Both the position numbers and the translations under genes were made by a program. From an uncultured Alphaproteobacteria bacterium (GTDB lineage Bacteria > Pseudomonadota > Alphaproteobacteria > HIMB59 > GCA-002718135), in the NCBI GenBank assembly GCA_902619055.1, contig CACNCW010000023.1, forward strand, positions 1 to 14,225: a stretch of 14,225 nucleotides of DNA. Direction: 5' to 3'. The notes under the pieces are model-generated. The model saw nothing but the letters and a program-made list of their open reading frames with translations, made no database searches and had not been told where the DNA came from. Numbering within the stretch: position 1 is the first letter of the stretch; every line of letters begins with the position of its first letter. Positions 8,978 through 14,225 of the stretch are shown here, one piece after another.

Positions 8978-10356
8978 CTAGATTTCCGCCAAATCGTTCC
9001 TTTATTAGTATCTTCTATTTCTATGCCTTTATCTTTTAATGTGTCCCTAATAGTATCTGCCAAATTAAAATTTTTACTGCGTCTAGCTTCATTACGTTCA
9101 TTTATCAACCTTTCAATTTCTTCGGCATTTTCAGTATCTTTTTGATTATAACCTAACCAATTTCCTGGATCATCTTCAAGAATACCTAATATTTTACCTG
9201 CAGAAAGAAGATTATTTTTTATTTCTTTTTTTCTTTCATCTGATGCAGATGAAGCATCATTTGCCTCTTCATTAAGTTTTGCAATAACTTTAGGCGTATT
9301 CAAATCATCTAAAAATGATTCCATTATAGAATCAGAAGGTAACTTAAAATCTGCTTCAACTTCTGATAGTTCTAATAAAACTCTATAAAGTCGATCTATC
9401 ATTTTGCTGTTTTGTTCAATGATTTCTTCTGTCCAGTTCAATGGTTGTTTGTAATGAGCTGATAACAATGTTAATCGCAAAACCTCTCCCTTGTATTTTT
9501 TATTGAGATCATGAACGAGCTTAATATTGCCAATTGACTTTGACATTTTTTCTCCCTCAACATTAACAAATCCATTATGAAACCAATAAGTTGCAAAATC
9601 TTTAGGATTTTTATTTTCTGATATGGAACAACTTTGTGCTATTTCATTTTCATGATGAGGAAACACCAAGTCAATACCACCGCTATGGATATCAAAAGGA
9701 AGACCTAATGATTTTTCTGACATAACGGAGCATTCTAAATGCCATCCTGGTCTTCCAAATCCCCAAGGTGAATCCCACCCAGGTAATGGTGAAGGAGATG
9801 GTTTCCATAAAATAAAATCTGCAGGATCTTTTTTGAATGGTGCCACTTCAACACGGCTTCCAGCTATTTGTTCATCTCTATTTCTTTTTGAAAGAATTCC
9901 ATAATTATCAAAACTAGGTACATGAAATAAAACATGACCCTCTTTTTCATAAGCTTTATTATGATCAATTAATCTTTTTATTAATTCGATCATTTCTTTA
10001 ATATGATCAGTTGCTCTTGGTTGAATATCAGGAAGATTAACACCGAGTGCACTCATGTCATTATTGTAAATCTCTGTATATTTATTTGTGATAACACTTA
10101 TATCCTCACCTGTTTGTTTAGAAGCTTCTATAATCTTGTCATCAATATCAGTGATATTAGAAACATAGGTTACTTTGTTAAATTGTGTTTTTAATACACG
10201 GACTAATAAATCATTTACAACTGCCATACGCGCATTGCCTATGTGCGCAAAATTGTAAACAGTTGGACCGCACGCATATATTCTTACATGATCTGGATTA
10301 ACTGGTTTAAAAAATTCTTTTTTACCACTTAATGTGTTTTGTAACTGTAATGACAT
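8974..10356 (-). CDS. cysS: Cysteinyl-tRNA synthetase
   Basis: Charges tRNA-Cys; class I enzyme, cytoplasmic. It has 460 residues, the normal length. The N-terminal [15 protein letters not shown] holds both the first zinc cysteine and the HIGH-type motif (HIGN). The other zinc ligands are in HLECSVMS and in the [11 protein letters not shown] segment. KMSKSIGN is the KMSKS loop, and the C-terminal part is the helical anticodon-binding domain. The frame can be extended one codon upstream to a TTG at 10359, but I choose the ATG at 10356: bacterial CysRS proteins begin close to this point and ATG is favoured. No good ribosome binding site is visible for either. It starts 11 bases after the DUF2141 gene and overlaps thrS by four bases. 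Confidence 0.96.
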   Translation of the reverse strand: MSLQLQNTLSGKKEFFKPVNPDHVRIYACGPTVYNFAHIGNARMAVVNDLLVRVLKTQFNKVTYVSNITDIDDKIIEASKQTGEDISVITNKYTEIYNNDMSALGVNLPDIQPRATDHIKEMIELIKRLIDHNKAYEKEGHVLFHVPSFDNYGILSKRNRDEQIAGSRVEVAPFKKDPADFILWKPSPSPLPGWDSPWGFGRPGWHLECSVMSEKSLGLPFDIHSGGIDLVFPHHENEIAQSCSISENKNPKDFATYWFHNGFVNVEGEKMSKSIGNIKLVHDLNKKYKGEVLRLTLLSAHYKQPLNWTEEIIEQNSKMIDRLYRVLLELSEVEADFKLPSDSIMESFLDDLNTPKVIAKLNEEANDASSASDERKKEIKNNLLSAGKILGILEDDPGNWLGYNQKDTENAEEIERLINERNEARRSKNFNLADTIRDTLKDKGIEIEDTNKGTIWRKSR

Positions 10357-10367
10357 CAATATAATTT

Positions 10368-10790
10368 TTAATAATTAAGTTCTATTACCACGGGTTCGCC
10401 ATGAACTAAAATGATTGCAGCTTTTTCAAATGATGGGGGACCTTTTGGCTGATAATTATTACTAAAGGCAAAACCTTCTTTTGGTCTCCAGAATAATCCA
10501 GTCTTTAATTTTCCATCTGAATCTTCATCGTGATAGGCAACAATTGCTATTTTTCCTTCATGGATCTTACTCAAAGGAACAACAACCTCGCCCTTTTGCA
10601 CTCTTTTTCTAACGCTCTCAATAGCTAATTCTTCATCCAAAAAGCTCTCTTTTGAGTTATATATTTTAACATCAATGTAACCATCACCATGTTCTACATT
10701 TGGAAAAATGATAGTTCCATGAGCAAAAAGACCTAATGACCATGTGACTGTTAAGCAAAAAAAGAATATTTTAGTAAAAAAACTTTTCAT
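10368..10790 (-). CDS. Secreted DUF2141 family protein
   Basis: A 140-residue exported protein. Residues 1-23 are a signal peptide (MKSF, then a hydrophobic run, ending LFA before HG), so the mature protein is probably periplasmic. The rest matches the DUF2141 family: GYIDVKIYNSKESF (37-50), IAIVAYHDEDSDGKLKT (81-97), the family core RPKEGFAFSNN (102-112), and GPPSFEKAAI (117-126). The segment DEDSDGK (88-94) looks like a Ca-binding acidic loop, which is inference. The function of this family is not known. It is the first gene of the minus-strand cluster, with AGGA upstream of the ATG and cysS 11 bases downstream. A secreted protein leading into tRNA synthetase genes is odd and may only reflect genome compaction. 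Confidence 0.9.
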   Translation of the reverse strand: MKSFFTKIFFFCLTVTWSLGLFAHGTIIFPNVEHGDGYIDVKIYNSKESFLDEELAIESVRKRVQKGEVVVPLSKIHEGKIAIVAYHDEDSDGKLKTGLFWRPKEGFAFSNNYQPKGPPSFEKAAIILVHGEPVVIELNY

Positions 10791-10802
10791 ATAAGTATCC
10801 TA

Positions 10803-10810
10803 ATTATAAT
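10803..10810. promoter_or_regulatory. Symmetrical -10 element between divergent operons
   Basis: The 8-base palindrome ATTATAAT contains TATAAT on the plus strand (10805-10810) and TATAAT on the minus strand (10808-10803). It lies in the 28 bases between the DUF2141 start (10790) and the pabB start (10819). On the plus strand eight bases separate it from GTG, and on the minus strand twelve bases separate it from ATG. A start site about seven bases downstream would give almost no 5' leader on either mRNA. No clear -35 box is seen; the plus-strand one would fall within the first codons of the DUF2141 gene. Confidence 0.55.
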
Positions 10811-10818
10811 AGAATCAA

Positions 10819-12024
10819 GTGTTGAACAATAAAGAATATCTAAATAGGTTATATCAATCAGATAAACCTCTTATAATTTATAAAACTGATAAGGGTTATG
10901 ACATCTATACTGATTTTTCTAAAAGAATTATTATTAATAATAAAAATCTAAAATATTTTCTTAATATACAATCTAAATCAAAAAAATCTAAGATTGAAGA
11001 ATTGAATTGTTATGTTGGTTTCTTTGGCTATAAACTTCTTTGTGAAAATATAGGAATAAAGTTTCCAAAACAGCGATCTAAAAATTTTCATAGCGGCGTA
11101 TTTTACAAGCCACAAACTAAAATTAGTATTGGTAAAAAAATAACAATTAAAAGTATTAAATCTAATTTTAAAAATATAAGTATCAATACGAAAAAATACT
11201 TAAAGTTAAATAAAAAGTTTAATCTTAATTTATCTTTAAAGCAGTACTCTAACCTATTTAATGATTTCTCTAAAAATATTAAACAAGGAAAAACTTATCA
11301 AATTAAAATAGCTCAAACTTATTCGAAAAAAGGTAATATTAATTCTATCGATCTTTTTTGGAAGCTAATGAAGATAAATGAATCGCCTGAAAGTTTTCTT
11401 ATCAAAGAAAAAGACTATAATATCATAAGCTGTTCACCAGAGACACTTATTTTGAAAAAAGGTAACACAATTAAAAGTAAACCTATTGCTGGAACATTAA
11501 GAAAAAGAAAGCATTTAAATAAAAATAAAGCTCTCACATTTTTTAGAAGAAATGAAAAAGAAACCAAAGAACATAATATGATTGTTGATATGGAAAGAAA
11601 CGATCTGTCTAAAATTTGTAAAACAGGATCTGTAAAAATAGATAAACTCAAAAAGGTTGAGGAATATCGAGATCTTTTTCATTATGTTACGACAATCAAG
11701 GGAGTTATAAAAAATAAAATGAGTAACCATGATATAATATCTTCTTTAATGCCAGGTGGTTCAGTCATTGGTTGTCCAAAAATTAGTACTATTCAACTTC
11801 TAAATAGAAAAGAAAAATTTGACAGAAATATTTATACAGGCAGTTTTGGAATTATACATTCAAATGGTGATATGCGATTTAACATAATGATTAGAACACT
11901 ACTTAATTTTAAAAATGATATTGAATTATCAGTTGCTAGTGGTGTGATTTTAGGCAGTACTGCAAAAAAAGAATATAATGAAAATTATATTAAAGCTAAA
12001 TCACTTTTAGACCTATTTAACTAA
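10819..12024 (+). CDS. pabB: Aminodeoxychorismate synthase component I (PabB-like)
   Basis: Chorismate-using enzyme that, with the glutaminase PabA, makes 4-amino-4-deoxychorismate for folate. At 401 residues it is shorter than usual (about 450), mainly at the N-terminus, with FFGYK (68-72) as the remnant of the N-terminal signature. The catalytic part is intact: SPETL (206-210), PIAGT (222-226), EHNMIVDMERNDLSK (251-265), PGGSVIGCPK (312-321), NIMIRT (355-360) and EYNENYIKAK (385-394). PGGS and NIxIRT favour PabB over TrpE. However, A224 stands where PabB normally has the nucleophilic Lys of PIKGT, as in anthranilate synthase. The usual GIVADS reads GVILGS (375-380). The start must be GTG 10819 or TTG 10822, since a stop lies just upstream and no ATG fits. 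It is followed by pabA with a one-base overlap, which supports the folate role. A TrpE-like or dual activity is possible. Lysine makes up 65 of 401 residues. Confidence 0.85.
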   Translation: MLNNKEYLNRLYQSDKPLIIYKTDKGYDIYTDFSKRIIINNKNLKYFLNIQSKSKKSKIEELNCYVGFFGYKLLCENIGIKFPKQRSKNFHSGVFYKPQTKISIGKKITIKSIKSNFKNISINTKKYLKLNKKFNLNLSLKQYSNLFNDFSKNIKQGKTYQIKIAQTYSKKGNINSIDLFWKLMKINESPESFLIKEKDYNIISCSPETLILKKGNTIKSKPIAGTLRKRKHLNKNKALTFFRRNEKETKEHNMIVDMERNDLSKICKTGSVKIDKLKKVEEYRDLFHYVTTIKGVIKNKMSNHDIISSLMPGGSVIGCPKISTIQLLNRKEKFDRNIYTGSFGIIHSNGDMRFNIMIRTLLNFKNDIELSVASGVILGSTAKKEYNENYIKAKSLLDLFN

Positions 12025-12581
12025 TGATTTATCTCATTGATCACGAAGACTCATTCACATACAATTTAGCTCATCTACTAGATAGTATTGAGCCAACATT
12101 TGTTTCAAATTATTATGAAATAGATCAAACAAAACTAGAAAAATCTTCGACCATTGTTCTTTCACCAGGCCCTGGTGAACCAAAAGATTATCCATTAACA
12201 ACTAAGATTTACAATAAATATAAAGGAAAGAAAAAAATATTAGGAATATGTTTAGGTTTCCAACAAATAGTTTTTTGTGAAGGAGCTAAAATAGTTCAAC
12301 AAAAAAATATTCTTCATGGTTATCAGAGTCATATTAAAGTTACTAACGATAAATCAATTTTTAAAAAAAATTTTAATTTCCTTGGAGGTCGATATCATTC
12401 CTTAAAAATGGCTGAACCATTTGTTTCTCAATCAATGATAATTACAATGCGTTGTGTAAAAACAAATGTAGCAATGGCGGTTGAAGATGATATTAATAAA
12501 GTCTATGGATTACAGTTTCACCCAGATTCATTTTTAACTCCACATGGAAAATATCTTATTAAAAAAATCCTTTCACGCTAA
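12024..12581 (+). CDS. pabA: Aminodeoxychorismate synthase glutaminase (PabA/TrpG type)
   Basis: Class I glutamine amidotransferase that releases ammonia from glutamine for the PabB partner. It has 185 residues, the usual length. DHEDSFTYNL (6-15), SPGPGEP (47-53), the nucleophile C76 in GICLGFQQ, RYHSL (123-127) and H166 in GLQFHPDS are visible. The third triad residue, normally Glu (HPES), is Asp at position 168 here. The loop usually reading HGKTS is HGYQS (98-102). It starts at the TAATG overlap with pabB, which implies coupled translation and a 1:1 complex. PabA and TrpG cannot be told apart by sequence alone; the neighbours point to folate, but one shared amidotransferase could also serve a TrpE elsewhere. 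Confidence 0.9.
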   Translation: MIYLIDHEDSFTYNLAHLLDSIEPTFVSNYYEIDQTKLEKSSTIVLSPGPGEPKDYPLTTKIYNKYKGKKKILGICLGFQQIVFCEGAKIVQQKNILHGYQSHIKVTNDKSIFKKNFNFLGGRYHSLKMAEPFVSQSMIITMRCVKTNVAMAVEDDINKVYGLQFHPDSFLTPHGKYLIKKILSR

Positions 12582-13299
12582 GAATTTTAAATTACTTAAG
12601 TTCAATTCTCTTTGGGGATACAAGGGCATCTTTACAACCATTAGACTATTTGGCAAAGAGCCAAATTTTATCTTAGTTGATCAGCATTTAAAAAAACTAA
12701 ATAAAGATTTAAGATACTTTGGCATTGATGTTAAAATTTCAAAAAATTTTTTAACTAATTTTTTAAATAAATATTCTAAAATTAAAAATTATGACCACCT
12801 ATTAAGAATTGCAGTCACAAAAAAAATAATCTCATTATCTGTACGTAAACGAAATAAAGATCATAAGTATTTTACTGCAAAATTTTTTAGATTCCAGCGT
12901 GCATTACCTAACTTCAAAAACTTACAGTACAAAAAAATAATTTCTTTACAAAAAAAAATTAATTTACAAAAAGAAGAGATTCTTTTTTATTTTAACAATA
13001 AAATTTTAGAAGGCTCGACGACTAATTTAATTTTTGTAAATGGTAATAAATTATTTATTCCAAAAAATTACTATTATTATGGAATTACTCTAGAATACTT
13101 AATTAAAAATCTACCTTATAAAATTTATAGAACAGATATTAATATTTCTAGCTTACATCAATTTAGTGAAATACTTTTAGTTGGCTCTGGTAAAGGCGTG
13201 GTTAGTATTTCTTTTATTAAACAATTTAATTGGTATAGGTCTTCAATGAAAATATATAATTTTTTATCAAAAAAATATTCAAAAATATTATTGAAATGA
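12544..13299 (+). CDS. pabC: Class IV aminotransferase-fold protein, probable aminodeoxychorismate lyase
   Basis: PLP enzyme expected to split aminodeoxychorismate into p-aminobenzoate and pyruvate. It has 251 residues, slightly short for the family. GIFTTIRLFGKEP (28-40) with DQHLKKL (46-52) is the N-terminal signature, RIAVT (88-92) follows, and K125 (NFKNLQ) aligns with the PLP lysine. LEGSTTNLIFV (155-165) is the cofactor-binding signature, and VGSGKGVVSI (213-222) lies near the C-terminus. The family also contains branched-chain and D-amino-acid aminotransferases, so the lyase call rests mainly on its place between pabA and folP. The only usable start is ATG 12544, which overlaps pabA by 38 bases; it gives the normal distance to the GIF motif and no other start codon fits. 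The sequence is very AT-rich, with a run of nine A at 12950-12958. Confidence 0.83.
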   Translation: MENILLKKSFHAKNFKLLKFNSLWGYKGIFTTIRLFGKEPNFILVDQHLKKLNKDLRYFGIDVKISKNFLTNFLNKYSKIKNYDHLLRIAVTKKIISLSVRKRNKDHKYFTAKFFRFQRALPNFKNLQYKKIISLQKKINLQKEEILFYFNNKILEGSTTNLIFVNGNKLFIPKNYYYYGITLEYLIKNLPYKIYRTDINISSLHQFSEILLVGSGKGVVSISFIKQFNWYRSSMKIYNFLSKKYSKILLK

Positions 13300-14114
13300 A
13301 ATTAGGGAAATATAATTTTAAACTAACTAGCCCAACGGTAATGGGAATATGCAATGTTACTCCTGATTCTTTTAGTGATGGTGGAAAGAGTTTTAAAAGT
13401 TCAAATGCACTAAAAAATATTAAAGAAATGGTTAAAAATGGAGCAAGTATAATTGACATTGGAGCAGAAAGTACAAGGCCTGGCTCAGCTCCATTAACAC
13501 ACAAACAAGAAGTTAAAAGATTAGAACCGATATTAAAAAAATTGCCAAAAAATAAATTTGTCATATCGGTTGATACTAATAAAATTGAAACTCAAGAATA
13601 TGCATTGAATATGGGAGCACATATTATAAATGATGTCTTCGGTGGCTCGGAAGATTTATTCTTTTTAACTAAAAAATTTAAAACGGGTTTAATTTTAATG
13701 CACACACCTGCACCACCCAAAACTATGCAACAGAAAATACACTCATATAATAATGTTGTACAAGATATTAAAAAAATATTTCTTCAGAAAATTAAACAAT
13801 TAGAAAAAATAAAAATTCCTTCATCCAAAGTTTGGTTTGACCCAGGTATTGGTTTTGGTAAAAATTTAAAACAAAATATAGAAATCATGCAAAAAATTAA
13901 TCAGTTTAAGTTTAAGGGATATGGATTATTATTAGGATCATCTAGAAAAAGCTGGATTAACTTCATAGATAAGAGTGAAACAAATCAAAGACTGGGAGGT
14001 TCAATCGCTTCTGCATTATATTGTTATCAAAAGGGAGTTGATATATTTAGAGTTCACGACATAAAAGAAACGTCTCAATCATTAAAAATTTTTGAAAAAC
14101 TATGTTCAAAGTAG
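13296..14114 (+). CDS. folP: Dihydropteroate synthase
   Basis: Condenses p-aminobenzoate with hydroxymethyl-dihydropterin pyrophosphate; the target of sulfonamides. At 272 residues it is complete. Both family signatures are clear: MGICNVTPDSFSDGG (16-30) and GASIIDIGAESTRPGS (49-64). Later elements are SVDTNK (91-96), HIINDVFGG (109-117), LMHTPAPPKTMQ (134-145; often LMHM.G.P.TMQ), FDPGIGFGK (181-189), LLGSSRKSWI (212-221) with K218, and FRVHD (251-255). The pterin-site Asn, Asp and Lys and the phosphate-site Arg/His are all present. The ATG overlaps the pabC stop by four bases (ATGA). Directly downstream of the three pab genes, it uses their product. Confidence 0.96.
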   Translation: MKLGKYNFKLTSPTVMGICNVTPDSFSDGGKSFKSSNALKNIKEMVKNGASIIDIGAESTRPGSAPLTHKQEVKRLEPILKKLPKNKFVISVDTNKIETQEYALNMGAHIINDVFGGSEDLFFLTKKFKTGLILMHTPAPPKTMQQKIHSYNNVVQDIKKIFLQKIKQLEKIKIPSSKVWFDPGIGFGKNLKQNIEIMQKINQFKFKGYGLLLGSSRKSWINFIDKSETNQRLGGSIASALYCYQKGVDIFRVHDIKETSQSLKIFEKLCSK

Positions 14115-14225
14115 AAATTAAAAACTTATCCATCAGTGCAAATATAGGTATCACTGCTCAAGAGAGAAAGAAAAAACAGTTATTAAAGGTAACATTAGAA
14201 TTTATCTATCCTGTTAAAAACTCAC
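14102..14225 (+). CDS. folB: Dihydroneopterin aldolase, N-terminal part (runs off the window)
   Basis: The first 41 residues are present. The pattern NLSISANIGITAQERKKKQ (residues 8-26), followed by LLKVTLEF (27-34), matches the start of FolB, where IGV/ITxxERxxxQ is the hallmark and the Glu of 'QER' lies in the pterin pocket. FolB converts dihydroneopterin to hydroxymethyl-dihydropterin, the branch that meets p-aminobenzoate at FolP. The ATG lies inside the end of folP, with a 13-base overlap, continuing the overlapping operon. FolK or other pterin genes may follow outside the window. The stop is not seen. Confidence 0.85.
   Translation, partial: MFKVEIKNLSISANIGITAQERKKKQLLKVTLEFIYPVKNS

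Noticed and set aside
10003..10194. 63-codon plus-strand open frame in cysS
   Set aside because: It is antisense to the CysRS catalytic domain and is short, with no translation signals.
10357..10359. TTG as the cysS start one codon upstream of ATG
   Set aside because: The ATG at 10356 fits the usual CysRS N-terminus. The extra codon adds nothing, and there is no ribosome binding site favouring it.
11415..11730. Two overlapping minus-strand open frames inside pabB
   Set aside because: They are antisense to the conserved catalytic region of pabB, and their Phe/Ile-rich composition simply mirrors Lys codons on the other strand.
10819..12581. Reading pabB-pabA as the tryptophan genes trpE-trpG
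   Set aside because: The PIAGT motif allows it, but PGGS, NIxIRT, the short N-terminus and the direct link to pabC, folP and folB favour p-aminobenzoate synthesis. It is kept open as a finding, not as the annotation.
13226..13564. 112-codon minus-strand open frame over pabC/folP
   Set aside because: It is antisense to the dihydropteroate synthase signatures and has no supporting signals.

Overview
The window is AT-rich, gene-dense bacterial DNA with 16 protein-coding genes, two of them cut by the window ends, and almost no spacer. Neighbouring genes overlap by 1-38 bases or sit a few bases apart, and the longest gap between genes is under 70 bases. The style (low GC, very short spacers, Lys/Asn/Ile-rich proteins, a secreted DUF2141 protein, a plant/alphaproteobacteria-type HemB with Asp-rich metal site, a separate HisI) suggests a streamlined Gram-negative, probably a marine alphaproteobacterium of the SAR11/HIMB59/AEGEAN-169 kind. 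That placement is inference from sequence style; no phylogenetic marker was tested. I see no tRNA, rRNA, CRISPR array, insertion sequence or prophage gene.

Region 1 (1-2342, plus strand). The end of one BPD_transp_2 permease and a complete second permease, joined by TAATG, form the membrane part of a nucleoside/simple-sugar ABC importer (YufP/YufQ type). Two small cytoplasmic proteins with good ribosome binding sites follow: a 97-residue protein I do not recognise and an NTF2/SnoaL-like protein. A strong two-way hairpin terminator (2344-2370) separates them from the convergent katG.

Region 2 (2390-10790, minus strand, read from right to left). An apparent long transcription unit: DUF2141 secreted protein, cysS, thrS, hemB, hisI, ribA, a DUF985 cupin, then katG after a 60-base spacer that could hold its own promoter. 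It combines two aminoacyl-tRNA synthetases, haem, histidine and riboflavin synthesis steps, and a haem catalase-peroxidase. A near-identical 21-base repeat covers both the thrS/hemB and the hemB/hisI junction and so brackets hemB.

Region 3 (10819-14225, plus strand). A tightly overlapping folate operon: pabB, pabA, pabC (chorismate to p-aminobenzoate), folP (dihydropteroate synthase) and the start of folB (dihydroneopterin aldolase). It diverges from region 2 across only 28 bases, which contain a palindromic ATTATAAT that reads as a -10 box on both strands. These proteins are much richer in lysine than those of region 2. The PabB and PabA homologues each carry an unusual residue at a known active-site position.

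The gene families are mostly ordinary housekeeping ones. The points most worth checking are the repeat bracketing hemB, the altered aminodeoxychorismate synthase, the symmetrical promoter that may give leaderless transcripts, and the unrecognised small gene pair. I found no convincing new multi-gene system.
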